64,000 nucleotides of DNA from NCBI GenBank assembly GCA_015058575.1, contig SVBZ01000004.1:62001-126000 (forward strand). Reading direction: 5' to 3'. Numbering within the stretch: position 1 is the stretch's first letter; every line of letters begins with the position of its first letter. The translations under genes were made by a program, and so were the position numbers. This stretch comes from Pseudoselenomonas ruminantium (GTDB lineage Bacteria > Bacillota > Negativicutes > Selenomonadales > Selenomonadaceae). The notes under the pieces are model-generated. The model was given only the letters and a program-made list of their open reading frames with translations. It ran no database searches and was not told where the DNA came from. Of the stretch, positions 9,407 through 18,290 are shown piece by piece.

Positions 9407-10132
9407 ATGCTTATACAGTGTACAGCAGCATTGCAGGCAAAAATAAAGAAATATGTGGATATTTTGGATTTGGCTATGATGCAAGCAGAAGATGCAAAAG
9501 TAGGAAGTGCTGAGGATTTTTTTGCATGGCATGCTAACATTCATCCTTTTGATCAGCAGCATTCCTGTTATATCGATTCCAATAAAATCGCTGGTTTCAA
9601 AGCGATTCGCAATACAGTGGTTTTAACCAATAATGTTTCGCATGCTCCTGCAATCATCGTTGCGGCAAGGAGTGCAACGTTTAAGGACTTTGTTGATGAG
9701 ATAAAAAAAGCTGTCCGGCTGGTGCTTTTGGAATATGGTGCTACCGATGCATTTATAGCACAATACTTAGCGGAGCCGGTTCTCTTTACAAAATCTGGTA
9801 CGAGAAGACAAATCGGTCTACATAATGGCGTGGTGAAATATCTTCAGTGGGTAGCGCCGGATTGGGTGGGGGAATGTAACGGCAATTTGGAAATGTTTCC
9901 TTCTTGTGCGATAAAACACGTGAAGTCTTATCTGGTAGGCGCACCTGATTATTATGAATTAGGAGAACGGACAGAGAAAGCTTTAAAAAGTATGGGAGGC
10001 TTGCGAGAAGATGCGGATACATGGGAGAAGAGAATAGCTAGAGAAAAAGAAGCGTTCTCTTTTGTTAACGATGAGAACAAGAGGGAAAATGGCAAGGTCG
10101 TTTTTCTTACGGATTTTTTGTGGGGGCATTAA
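9407..10132 (+). CDS. DUF6933-like protein of unknown function
   Basis: A 241-residue soluble protein. The opening LIQCTAALQAKI, then FFAWHANIHPFDQQHSCYI and a VLTNN-type segment, resemble the DUF6933 pattern (TKKLL ... WHANLF ... LFVND). This is recognised by eye only. The C-terminal 70 residues are charged. It shares the AT-richer base use of the Fic gene and ends in a TAATG overlap with the radical-SAM gene that follows. No toxin or antitoxin motif is seen. The ribosome site (AGGAG) is about 13 bases from the ATG, so expression may be weak. Confidence 0.6.
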   Translation: MLIQCTAALQAKIKKYVDILDLAMMQAEDAKVGSAEDFFAWHANIHPFDQQHSCYIDSNKIAGFKAIRNTVVLTNNVSHAPAIIVAARSATFKDFVDEIKKAVRLVLLEYGATDAFIAQYLAEPVLFTKSGTRRQIGLHNGVVKYLQWVAPDWVGECNGNLEMFPSCAIKHVKSYLVGAPDYYELGERTEKALKSMGGLREDADTWEKRIAREKEAFSFVNDENKRENGKVVFLTDFLWGH

Positions 10133-11097
10133 TGGAACAGGAAGTATATCGGACTTTTTCCGATTATTTGAAAGACCGCTATGGCGAGAAGGTCTATAAG
10201 CTGCCGGTGGCACTACCCGTTACTTGCCCGAATCGCATCGGCGCATGCGGAAACGGCGGGGCGGGCTGCACGTTTTGCGGCTCGATTGGCGCGGGGTATG
10301 AGAATCTGCCGGCAGATATGACGATTACGGCGCAGATTGCGGCCAATAAGGCGCATATCATCCCGAAGTACAAGGCCAGGAAATTCATCCCGTATTTCCA
10401 GAATTTCAGCAATACCTATGCACCGCTGGAGAAATTGCGGGGCTGGGTACAGGAGGCGGGGGCCGGCGAGGACATCGTGGCAATCTATATCGCGACGCGT
10501 CCGGACTGCGTCAGCGAGGAATATCTGGCGATGCTGCGGGCGGAAGCAGATAAACTCGGCATCGATATTTGCGTGGAGCTTGGCCTGCAGAGCGTAAATT
10601 ACCGGTCGCTGCAGAAAATCAACCGTGGCCATACGCTTGGTGAGTTCATCGATGCAATCCTGCGCATCAAGGCCCATGGCCTGCAGTCCTGTGCCCATCT
10701 GATTTTGAATCTGCCCTGGGACGATATGACCGATGTGGTAGAGGATGCCAAGATCCTGTCGGCACTCGGCGTCGACCAGGTCAAGCTGCATGCGTTATAC
10801 ATCGTCAAGGGCACGGAAATGGCACGCCAATATGAGGCTGGGGAACTTGTGCTTATCTCGCGTGAGGAATACGAGAGCCGTGTCATCACGTTTTTGGAGC
10901 ATCTGTCGCCAGATATCGTGCTTCAGCGTATCATCGGCCGTGCTCCCGAAACGAATACGCTCTTTTCGAATTGGCATACGGGCTGGTGGAAAATCCGCGA
11001 CAACATCACGCATACGATGGCAGCGAACAGCCAGTATCAGGGGCGGCTTTGCAAGTATCTCAATGGTTCGGCGGTAAGAAAATTTTTGTCCGTGTAA
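10132..11097 (+). CDS. TIGR01212-family (YhcC/YtqA) radical SAM protein
   Basis: A 321-residue radical-SAM protein of the YhcC/YtqA group. The family cysteine cluster appears near residue 25 as CPNRIGACGNGGAGCTFC. Other family marks are PYFQNFSNTYAP, ELGLQSVNY and HLILNLPWDD. I choose the ATG at 10132, which shares its A with the TAA of the upstream gene and has GGGGG eight bases before it; a GTG at 10120 is an alternative. Function is unsettled in the family, although a tRNA or rRNA modification role has been suggested. Confidence 0.9.
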   Translation: MEQEVYRTFSDYLKDRYGEKVYKLPVALPVTCPNRIGACGNGGAGCTFCGSIGAGYENLPADMTITAQIAANKAHIIPKYKARKFIPYFQNFSNTYAPLEKLRGWVQEAGAGEDIVAIYIATRPDCVSEEYLAMLRAEADKLGIDICVELGLQSVNYRSLQKINRGHTLGEFIDAILRIKAHGLQSCAHLILNLPWDDMTDVVEDAKILSALGVDQVKLHALYIVKGTEMARQYEAGELVLISREEYESRVITFLEHLSPDIVLQRIIGRAPETNTLFSNWHTGWWKIRDNITHTMAANSQYQGRLCKYLNGSAVRKFLSV

Positions 11098-11178
11098 GCA
11101 GGATATTGCTCGAATTTGTCTAATATAACAGTATCAATCGATGTGCTGTCAATGTTAGACATTGAAAGGGGCGATATA

Positions 11179-11550
11179 ATGCAGGTTTGGATTGAACGGA
11201 TTGGCCCGCTCGGGGAGAATGAGTTATACGCATTTGGCCCGTCCTGGCAGGATGTAACTGGCCGGGTGGAGCTTGATGTGTTGGGCAATGGCGTGATACG
11301 CCGCAAGCATGCGGCGTTTTCGGAGAAGCAGATGGCGATCATTGCTGACCGGATTGACGGGTGGATCCGCGATCTGGGCAGCTGTCAGCTTTCCTGCATC
11401 AGTGCCGCCGATAAACTGGAGGATGAGCCGGAGCGCCGCTGCCGCTGGAAACCGCGCGCGGCGGATTTGCGTCCGCTGGATTTGCCGATGCGTTCGGTAG
11501 CGATTACTCCTGACCATGCAGCTTGGGAGCAGTACGAAACCTGGCTTTGA
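11179..11550 (+). CDS. Hypothetical protein, 123 residues
   Basis: Not recognised. The start is ATG at 11179 behind GAAAGGGGCG; a longer reading from 11116 lacks a ribosome site. The product is soluble, with no signal peptide or membrane segment. It has the segment WIERIGPLGENELYAFGPSW and an Arg-rich stretch (ERRCRWKPRAADLRP) before the C-terminus. It lies between the YhcC-like gene and a strong terminator, so it probably ends that transcript. Confidence 0.7.
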   Translation: MQVWIERIGPLGENELYAFGPSWQDVTGRVELDVLGNGVIRRKHAAFSEKQMAIIADRIDGWIRDLGSCQLSCISAADKLEDEPERRCRWKPRAADLRPLDLPMRSVAITPDHAAWEQYETWL

Positions 11551-11553
11551 GGC

Positions 11554-11605
11554 AAGAAGGAGGGTGCGGCAAAGTGCGAAAGCATTTTGTCCACCTTCTT
11601 TTTTT
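11554..11605 (+). terminator. Rho-independent terminator
   Basis: AAGAAGGAGGGTG pairs with CACCTTCTT followed by a run of T, just after the 123-residue ORF. Confidence 0.8.
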
Positions 11606-11706
11606 GCGCCCTTTTTTATTTTTCAAATCGCGCAACACTTTGCCTGTTTCGGGGATATAAAGAGCAGGATATGTTAAGGGATGAATTTTAGTAGGGAGTG
11701 AGGAGC

Positions 11707-12057
11707 ATGTCGTTGAAAAAAGTATTCCCATTGCTGTTTTTGCTGACGTTGATGCTGTCAGGCAGTGCGTTTGCTGAACAGGGGACTGTGGTTTATTATA
11801 ATAACGTGAACAAATGTGTGGTTGTATCCGTTTTTCATGGCTACAGTTACGGCAAAGTACAAAAATTTTACGCCAAACCTTACCGGTTGGAACCGGGGGA
11901 TGTTTTGGAAGGGACTAGTTTCCAGTTTGGTACTCGTAGATTAACCAATCTGAGTAACGACAGAGAAATCGAGATTTTTTTCAAAGCGGGCTGGGCAAGC
12001 AAGGAGGAAGCCCGAAAGTGGGTGGAGGAACAGGAAGAACAGGATAGTTTATGGTAA
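11707..12057 (+). CDS. Small secreted protein, unknown function
   Basis: A 116-residue product with a clear signal peptide: basic MSLKK, a hydrophobic run, then SGSAFA before EQGTV. The mature part is about 90 residues with a predicted beta-rich stretch and a charged C-terminus (KWVEEQEEQD). The ATG at 11707 is chosen over a GTG nine bases upstream. No family is recognised. The gene is followed by another small exported protein. Confidence 0.7.
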   Translation: MSLKKVFPLLFLLTLMLSGSAFAEQGTVVYYNNVNKCVVVSVFHGYSYGKVQKFYAKPYRLEPGDVLEGTSFQFGTRRLTNLSNDREIEIFFKAGWASKEEARKWVEEQEEQDSLW

Positions 12058-12100
12058 GGATAGATTTTTTATAAAAGTAAGCAAATTATTCTGAAAAGTA

Positions 12101-12129
12101 TTGCTTTTACCGTTGCATGCCTATATACT
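12101..12129 (+). promoter_or_regulatory. Promoter for the LysM-protein gene
   Basis: TTGCTT (12101-12106) and TATACT (12124-12129) are separated by 17 bases, about 37 bases before the start codon. Confidence 0.65.
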
Positions 12130-12165
12130 AAGTGTAGGGAATGGTTTTATGTGGAGGAATACAGT

Positions 12166-12453
12166 ATGAAAAAGGCAATTATCGCAATGATGGCTGTCTT
12201 TTGCCTTTGCCTTGTGGGAACGAATGCAGAAGCGGCTGGCAGAAATTGGAATTTCGTTGAGGCGTCGTATACGGTACAGCATGGGGATACGCTGGAGAAA
12301 ATTGCCGAGAAGTATATGGAAAAGAATACGTATGGTCCGCGCGAGCTGCGGGAATTCATTGAGGGAATCCGGGAGCTCAATGAGTGGCTGCTGCAGCGTG
12401 ACATTGCCGCAGGCGATACGCTGCGTATCAATTATTGGGAAAAGAAAGGGTAA
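12166..12453 (+). CDS. Small secreted LysM-domain protein
   Basis: A 95-residue protein with a signal peptide (MKKAIIAMMAVFCLCLVG..AEA) and one LysM-type domain, recognisable from YTVQHGDTLEKIAEKY and ending LRINYWEKKG. LysM domains bind peptidoglycan, so it likely sits in the periplasm or cell wall. The loop inside the domain is longer and more charged (about 25 residues) than in the core family. GGAGG precedes the ATG. It forms a monocistronic unit with its own promoter and terminator. Confidence 0.82.
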   Translation: MKKAIIAMMAVFCLCLVGTNAEAAGRNWNFVEASYTVQHGDTLEKIAEKYMEKNTYGPRELREFIEGIRELNEWLLQRDIAAGDTLRINYWEKKG

Positions 12454-12460
12454 TGGCATA

Positions 12461-12500
12461 AAAAGAGTGCCGTGCAGTTTATGGCTGCGCGGCACTTTTT
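12461..12500 (+). terminator. Rho-independent terminator
   Basis: AGTGCCGTGCAG pairs with CTGCGCGGCACT, followed by TTTTT. Confidence 0.85.
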
Positions 12501-12520
12501 CATGCGTAGTGTGTAGGGAA

Positions 12521-12671
12521 GCCGGCTGCAAGGCCATCCGTTCCGTGGTTGGCATTCGGAAGCGGGATGGCAGGAGCCGGCGCAAAGATAAGCGGGACAG
12601 ACAGGATAACGGGCCAACCATGTCCCTGTTGCTAGTAGTATTCCACAAACATAGCGTAAAGTCCTGTCTGT
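12521..12671. other. Structured non-coding stretch upstream of pflB
   Basis: No credible gene lies between 12454 and 12817. Within it, 12521-12581 can form one long hairpin with three stacked stems: GCCGGCT/AGCCGGC, GCCATCC/GGATGGC and TTCCG/CGGAA. A second pairing joins ACAGACAGGA (12597-12606) with TCCTGTCTGT (12662-12671). It could be a small RNA, a degenerate repeat or a DNA-level structure. I recognise no riboswitch family here. Confidence 0.5.
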
Positions 12672-12736
12672 AAGCGCTGGATTTGAAAAAAAGCAGCTTG
12701 ATAGCCTATAGTTATATCGTCTTAAGCATTTGTTAT

Positions 12737-12765
12737 TTGTATTTATCCTCAATATGAGGTATTAT
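12737..12765 (+). promoter_or_regulatory. Probable pflB promoter
   Basis: TTGTAT (12737-12742) and TATTAT (12760-12765) are 17 bases apart, about 50 bases before the pflB start. Confidence 0.5.
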
Positions 12766-12817
12766 GATTAGGTAATAAAACACAGCGCGAAAAAGTTTGC
12801 GATGAGGAGGCATTATT

Positions 12818-15073
12818 ATGCTTGAAAATAAACAGTGGGATGGTTTTTCGGGGAGCCTTTGGCGCGAAGAAATCAATGTGCGTGACTTCATCCAGAAGAA
12901 CTATCAGCCATATCAGGGGGACGAATCGTTCCTCGCAGGGCCGACTGAGGCCACGAATAAACTTTGGGGCCGGCTGCAGGAATTGCAGAAAGAAGAGCGC
13001 CAGAATGGCGGCGTCCTCGCTATGGATGTCGATATTGTATCGAGCCTGACTTCGCATGGGGCCGGGTATATCGATGAATCGCTCAAAGATCTGGAAAAGG
13101 TCGTCGGCCTGCAGACGGATAAACCACTCAAGCGTGCCTTCATGCCGTATGGCGGCATCAAGATGGCTGAGCAGGCTTGCCAGAACTATGGCTATGAGCC
13201 GAGCGCCAAACTCCATGAGATTTTTACCAAGTATCATAAGACGCACAATCAGGCCGTATTTGATGCCTATACGCCGGAGATGCGCCGGGCACGCCACAGC
13301 CATATCATTACGGGCCTGCCGGATACGTATGGCCGCGGCCGCATCGTCGGCGATTATCGCCGTGTGGCGCTTTATGGTATCGACCAGCTGATCGCGTTCA
13401 AGGAGGCCGATAAGGAAAATACCGGCATCGATGGTGTCATGACCGATGCGGTCATCCGCCAGCGCGAGGAGCTTACGGAACAGATCCGTGCGTTGCAGGG
13501 CATGAAGGAAATGGCCGCCCTCTATGGCTTTGATATCTCGGCTCCGGCCAAAGATGCGCGTGAGGCCGTGCAGTGGCTCTATTTCGGCTATCTGGCTGCC
13601 ATCAAGACGCAGAACGGTGCCGCTATGAGTGTTGGCCGCATCTCGACATTCCTCGATATCTATATCGAGCGCGATATCGAAAATGGCACGCTGACGGAAG
13701 CTGAGGCGCAGGAGCTTATCGATCATCTCGTCATGAAGTTCCGCATGGTAAAATTCGCGCGCATCACGTCCTACAATGAGCTGTTCTCGGGCGATCCGGT
13801 CTGGGCAACGCTTGAAGTGGCCGGTATCGGCATGGACGGCCGTCCGCTCGTTACGAAGAACGATTACCGCTTCCTGCATACGCTGGAGAACATGGGCCCG
13901 GCACCGGAGCCGAATCTCACGGTGCTCTATTCGTCGGCCCTGCCGGACAACTTCAAGCGCTATGCGGCTAAGATTTCGGTGACGACGAGCTCGATCCAGT
14001 ATGAGAACGACGATGTCATGAAGGTCGAATGGGGCGATGATTACTCGATCTGCTGCTGTGTATCGGCAACGCAGACGGGTAAGGAAATGCAGTTCTTCGG
14101 TGCGCGGGCCAACCTGGCCAAGTGCCTGCTCTATGCCATCAACGGCGGTGTCGATGAAAAATCCGGCGAGCAGATTGGGCCGGAATACCGCGGCGTAACG
14201 GGCGATATCCTCGACTATGACGATGTTTGCCAGAAGTTTGACCGCATGATGGACTGGCTTGCGGGTCTTTATGTCAATACGCTGAACCTCATCCAGTATA
14301 TGCACGATAAATATTACTACGAGGCCGCGGAGATGGCGCTTATCGATACGGATGTGCGCCGCACCTTTGCGACGGGTATCGCTGGCTTCTCCCATGTCGT
14401 CGATTCACTGTCGGCCATCAAATACGCCAAGGTCAGGGCTATCCGTAACGATGCTGGCATCGTGGTGGATTACGAGACGACGGGGGATTTCCCGCGCTAC
14501 GGCAACGACGATGAGCGTGCCGATGCAATCGCTAAGTGGCTCTTGAAGTCGTTCCTCGACAAGATCAAGTCCCGCCATACGTATCGCGATTCGGAGCCGA
14601 CGACGTCTATCCTTACGATTACGTCAAATGTCGTCTACGGCAAGTACACGGGCGCAATGCCGGATGGCCGCAAGGCTGGCGTGCCGCTTTCACCGGGGGC
14701 TAACCCGAGCTATGGTGCGGAGCAGAACGGCCTGCTGGCATCGCTCAATTCGGTGGCTAAACTGCCGTATGAGTGGGCGCTTGATGGTATCTCGAATACC
14801 CAGAGCATGACGCCGGAGGCCCTTGGGCATAACGATGAGGAGCGTTCCTGCCAGCTCGTCAACGTGCTCGACGGCTATTTCGATCAGGGGGCCCATCATC
14901 TGAATGTCAATGTCTTTGGCCGCGAGAAGCTCCTCGATGCGATGGAGCATCCGGAGAAGGAAGAGTATGCCAACTTCACGATCCGCGTCTCGGGCTATGC
15001 GGTCAAGTTCATCAATCTGACGCGTGAGCAGCAGCTTGATGTTATCGCGAGAACGTTCCATGCGCACATGTAA
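12818..15073 (+). CDS. pflB: Formate C-acetyltransferase (pyruvate formate-lyase)
   Basis: A glycyl-radical enzyme that converts pyruvate and CoA to acetyl-CoA and formate in anaerobic fermentation. The 751 residues are the usual length. The catalytic cysteines lie in ICCCVSATQ (Cys412-414), and the glycyl-radical motif RVSGYAV places Gly726 near the C-terminus. GATGAGGAGG precedes the ATG. The activase gene overlaps its end by 14 bases. Long-chain dehydratase homologues exist in the superfamily, but the length, cysteine pair and pflA neighbour favour true PFL. Confidence 0.96.
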   Translation: MLENKQWDGFSGSLWREEINVRDFIQKNYQPYQGDESFLAGPTEATNKLWGRLQELQKEERQNGGVLAMDVDIVSSLTSHGAGYIDESLKDLEKVVGLQTDKPLKRAFMPYGGIKMAEQACQNYGYEPSAKLHEIFTKYHKTHNQAVFDAYTPEMRRARHSHIITGLPDTYGRGRIVGDYRRVALYGIDQLIAFKEADKENTGIDGVMTDAVIRQREELTEQIRALQGMKEMAALYGFDISAPAKDAREAVQWLYFGYLAAIKTQNGAAMSVGRISTFLDIYIERDIENGTLTEAEAQELIDHLVMKFRMVKFARITSYNELFSGDPVWATLEVAGIGMDGRPLVTKNDYRFLHTLENMGPAPEPNLTVLYSSALPDNFKRYAAKISVTTSSIQYENDDVMKVEWGDDYSICCCVSATQTGKEMQFFGARANLAKCLLYAINGGVDEKSGEQIGPEYRGVTGDILDYDDVCQKFDRMMDWLAGLYVNTLNLIQYMHDKYYYEAAEMALIDTDVRRTFATGIAGFSHVVDSLSAIKYAKVRAIRNDAGIVVDYETTGDFPRYGNDDERADAIAKWLLKSFLDKIKSRHTYRDSEPTTSILTITSNVVYGKYTGAMPDGRKAGVPLSPGANPSYGAEQNGLLASLNSVAKLPYEWALDGISNTQSMTPEALGHNDEERSCQLVNVLDGYFDQGAHHLNVNVFGREKLLDAMEHPEKEEYANFTIRVSGYAVKFINLTREQQLDVIARTFHAHM

Positions 15074-15815
15074 GGGCTATATCAATTCGGTAGAAAGTTT
15101 CGGCTCGGTCGACGGGCCGGGACTTCGCTATATTTTCTTCCTGCAGGGCTGTCCGCTGCGCTGTAAGTACTGCCATAACCCCGAAACCTGGCAAGGGACA
15201 GGCGGCACGGAAATGACGGCGCCAGAAGCCTTGGATAAAGCTCTGCGCTATAAGTCCTACTGGAAAAATGGCGGCGGCATCACCGTATCGGGCGGCGAGC
15301 CGCTTGCACAGGCAGAGTTTGTCACGGAACTGTTTGCGCTGGCTAAGGCGCAGGGCGTTTCGACCTGCCTCGATACCTCGGGCGCGGTCTTTTCGCGGGA
15401 GGAGCCGGTCTTTTCCAAGCTTTCGGCACTGCTGGCGGTGACGGATACGGTGCTGTTGGATATCAAGCATATTGACTTGTCAAAACATCGGGATTTGACA
15501 GGTCAAGGCAATGAACAGATTCTTGGTTTTGCCAAATATCTAGCGGAACTTCAAAAGCCGGTATGGATTCGTCATGTGCTGGTGCCAGGCTGGACGGATG
15601 ATAAAGAAAGCCTGAAAAGATTAGCGGCTTTCGTGGCGGGGCTCGGCAATGTCGCGCGCTTCGAGGTGCTGCCCTATCATCGCCTGGCTATCCATAAATA
15701 CGAGGAGCTGGGGATAGATTACTCACTTTCTGATGTGCCAGAGCCGACAAAGGAAATGGCAGCAAAGGCAGAAGAAATCCTGCGCACAAGTGAATATCAA
15801 GCGTATAAACGCTGA
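15060..15815 (+). CDS. pflA: Pyruvate formate-lyase activating enzyme
   Basis: A radical-SAM activase that puts the glycyl radical on PflB. The 251-residue product starts at the ATG inside the pflB 3' end ([14 protein letters not shown]). The cluster motif is CPLRCKYC, with VSGGEPL and TSG segments following. Residues around 140-150 read [12 protein letters not shown]; two TGACNNGTCA palindromes (15473-15482, 15496-15505) underlie DLS and LTGQ at a position where homologues have unrelated residues before the LTG. Confidence 0.95.
   Translation: MRTCKGYINSVESFGSVDGPGLRYIFFLQGCPLRCKYCHNPETWQGTGGTEMTAPEALDKALRYKSYWKNGGGITVSGGEPLAQAEFVTELFALAKAQGVSTCLDTSGAVFSREEPVFSKLSALLAVTDTVLLDIKHIDLSKHRDLTGQGNEQILGFAKYLAELQKPVWIRHVLVPGWTDDKESLKRLAAFVAGLGNVARFEVLPYHRLAIHKYEELGIDYSLSDVPEPTKEMAAKAEEILRTSEYQAYKR
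15473..15505. repeat. Pair of TGACNNGTCA palindromes in pflA
   Basis: Sites at 15473-15482 (centre TT) and 15496-15505 (centre AG), 23 bases apart and read in two different frames as DLS and LTGQ. Confidence 0.88.
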
Positions 15816-15830
15816 TTGGGATATATACGG

Positions 15831-15867
15831 AAGTCCGTTGACTCGCTAAGAGTCAGCGGACTTTTTT
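15831..15867 (+). terminator. Terminator of the pfl operon
   Basis: AAGTCCGTTGACTC pairs with GAGTCAGCGGACTT, followed by TTTTTT. Confidence 0.88.
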
Positions 15868-15955
15868 GTGTGGCGGTAAGTTTTTGCGGACAAGTAAGAC
15901 CTTAATCTGGTGCTAAGGAAAAAACAAGCCTGTTTTAAGAGGATGGTAATATACT

Positions 15956-15989
15956 TTTCCTGTATTTATATGAAAATAAATACAGGAAA
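15956..15989. promoter_or_regulatory. Inverted repeat upstream of a membrane protein gene
   Basis: TTTCCTGTATTTAT faces ATAAATACAGGAAA across a short spacer, about 50 bases before the start at 16036. It has no T run after it, so it is more likely an operator or mRNA hairpin than a terminator. Confidence 0.5.
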
Positions 15990-16035
15990 TACAGATTCGC
16001 CGTTAAAGGGACTGTCAAGAGCATGGGAGGCAGAA

Positions 16036-16776
16036 ATGGAAACAGAACTTAATGGAACGCAGACAGAAAAGAATGAGTTGGTAGATCCGGGATGGTATAA
16101 GTGGTATCTGTGGCTGAATTGGTCAACGGCCTGGCCGATGATTATCCTGACGCTTTCGTCGAGGTCACGATCTATAGAGATGTTATTGCTGATTGCTGTT
16201 ATCGTGTTGAGTGCAATTCTGGCATTGGTAACTTTAAATGTGGCCTATAAGAATCGGAGCCTGCATTTTTTCTTCAAGATGTTGCCCAGTGGGCTGATCA
16301 GTCTCGTGCTTACGTTCAAGGCTGTCGAATTCGTAGGCCTGTCAGCATTAGCGGCAGCTCTTGTGGCCGGTATTTATGCCAACAGAAAACGTTTTAAGAT
16401 GTACCTGTGCTACCATTCGTTTTTGGGCTATTATGTTATGTGCGCCGGTATGTGGATGCTTGTCCTCGTTATACCATGCATTTGTATCTTTGGCTATATG
16501 CTGCTGACAACAGGGACAGCGCATGTATACTATACACCACCGAAATTCGTGAGTGCCATTGCTTGCGGTTTGTCGTATGCGCTGCTGCATTGGCTGTTCA
16601 AGCGGGAACAGGCGAAAGGCCGCCCATTTATGGAGACCACAAGGGTATTCTTCATGTTCCCCATGGTATTGCCCTTCCTGCTATTTGACTGGGCAACATT
16701 GATTCCCATAAGATTCATCTCCGGCAAAAGCATTTTCGGCAGGAACAAACATGATTTTTTTGCTTTGGAGAAGTAG
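16036..16776 (+). CDS. Polytopic membrane protein, unknown function
   Basis: A 246-residue protein with six or seven hydrophobic segments, for example IEMLLLIAVIVLSAILALVT, FVGLSALAAALVAGIYA and MLVLVIPCICIFGYMLL. A short polar N-terminus precedes them. The start is ATG at 16036 behind GGGAGG; a longer reading from 15910 has no ribosome site. No family is recognised. The gene is isolated, lies behind a palindrome, and its neighbours give no clue to function. Confidence 0.68.
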   Translation: METELNGTQTEKNELVDPGWYKWYLWLNWSTAWPMIILTLSSRSRSIEMLLLIAVIVLSAILALVTLNVAYKNRSLHFFFKMLPSGLISLVLTFKAVEFVGLSALAAALVAGIYANRKRFKMYLCYHSFLGYYVMCAGMWMLVLVIPCICIFGYMLLTTGTAHVYYTPPKFVSAIACGLSYALLHWLFKREQAKGRPFMETTRVFFMFPMVLPFLLFDWATLIPIRFISGKSIFGRNKHDFFALEK

Positions 16777-16980
16777 TCTTTTTCACGAGGGTGTGAGGAA
16801 GGCTGCCTTTGACTTGTTTGTGACAGAAACGATTCCATAAACATGGCCTTTTGATAACTAAAAAATAAAAGGAAAGCTGCTGGCTGATATAGAAAGAGGT
16901 AAGTACGATAAGAGATAAATGCTATGCGTACTACCGCCCGGACGACATAGCGGCAAGTGAATAGGTGAGGAGTGAAATGT

Positions 16981-18249
16981 ATGGATTCTGCTGTAATTAC
17001 CTTATGTGTGCTTTGCGTAGCGGGGTTCTTCTTTGCTACGGAACTTATTCCTCTGGCTGTTACGGCCATGGGATCGGCTATTCTGCTGGGCCTGTTTGGC
17101 GTGCTTACCCCAGCCCAGGTCTACGCGGGGCTTTCGAATTCGACAGTCGTTTTGTTTGCGGGCATGTTCGTCATCGGGGCAGCGATGTTCCAGACAGGGC
17201 TTGCGCAGAAAATCGGCGTCACGGTCGTAAAGAAAGCCGGTACCGATGAAAAGAAACTGATGCTGGCGCTGATGATCATCACGATTGTCCTGTCAGGCGT
17301 GTCGTCGAATACGGCGACGGTGGCCTGTCTGATGCCGGTGGTCGTGCAGATCTGCATTGCCGCGCATATCCCCGTCTCGTCGCAGCTCATGGGCATGGCG
17401 ATTGCGGCCAATGTCGGCGGTACGCTTACGCTTATCGGTACGCCGCCGAATATCCTCATGAGCGCAACGCTCGAAACGTCGGGATACCGTCCGTTTGGCT
17501 TCTTCGAGTTCGGTCTTATCGGTGTACCGCTGTCGCTGGCTGGTGTCATTTATATGATGACTGTGGGGCGCCGCCTTTGCCCGCATAATTATGCCGATAA
17601 CAACTTGTTCGATCAGGAGTCGGCGGAGCCAGAAAACCCGCGCAAGATGTTTATCTGTGCGTTGATTCTTATCGGCGTGGTCGTGGCGATGGTGCTCGAA
17701 AAAGATATCGGCGTACCGATGCAGACTTCAGCGATCATCGGTGCGCTGGCTTGTGTGCTTACAGGCTGCGTAACGGAAAAACAGGCCTATCAGGGGATTG
17801 ACTGGGTCACGATCTTTCTGTTCGCGGGGATGCTGCCGCTGGCCAGTGCGATGGACAAAAGCGGTGCGGGCAAGATGATTGCCGATTTCGTGATCGGCCT
17901 TATCGGTACGGAGCCTTCGCCGCTGGTCATTGTCGTGGCGATGTTTATCCTGTCCTGCGGTCTCACGCAGTTCATGAGCAATACGGCATCGGCTGCCCTC
18001 CTGGCGCCTATCGGGATTTCCATTGCCGAGTCCATGGGCGCTTCGCCGTATCCTGTGCTGATGACCATCGGCATTGCGGCGTCCTGTGCGTTCACGACGC
18101 CGGTAGCGACGCCGCCGAATACTTTGGTACTGGGGCCGGGCAAGTTCAGATTCATCGATTATGTCAAGGTCGGTATCCCGATGGTACTCGTGGCTTTGCT
18201 TGTCTGTATCTTTGTCATTCCGATCTTCTGGCCGTTCTTCCCAGGATGA
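16981..18249 (+). CDS. SLC13/DASS-family anion permease
   Basis: A 422-residue inner-membrane permease of the divalent anion:sodium symporter type. Both family repeats are visible: SSNTATVACLMP followed by GGTLTLIGTPPN in the first half, and MSNTASAALLAP followed by TTPVATPPNTL in the second. The likely substrate is a dicarboxylate such as succinate, citrate or tartrate, or sulfate; this cannot be fixed from the sequence. ATG at 16981 has GAGGAG nine bases upstream. The SHMT-like gene begins 41 bases later, so the two are probably co-transcribed. Confidence 0.88.
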   Translation: MDSAVITLCVLCVAGFFFATELIPLAVTAMGSAILLGLFGVLTPAQVYAGLSNSTVVLFAGMFVIGAAMFQTGLAQKIGVTVVKKAGTDEKKLMLALMIITIVLSGVSSNTATVACLMPVVVQICIAAHIPVSSQLMGMAIAANVGGTLTLIGTPPNILMSATLETSGYRPFGFFEFGLIGVPLSLAGVIYMMTVGRRLCPHNYADNNLFDQESAEPENPRKMFICALILIGVVVAMVLEKDIGVPMQTSAIIGALACVLTGCVTEKQAYQGIDWVTIFLFAGMLPLASAMDKSGAGKMIADFVIGLIGTEPSPLVIVVAMFILSCGLTQFMSNTASAALLAPIGISIAESMGASPYPVLMTIGIAASCAFTTPVATPPNTLVLGPGKFRFIDYVKVGIPMVLVALLVCIFVIPIFWPFFPG

Positions 18250-18290
18250 GTATTAGCGGGCACTAGCCTTGTAAGCGAGGAGGAATATAC

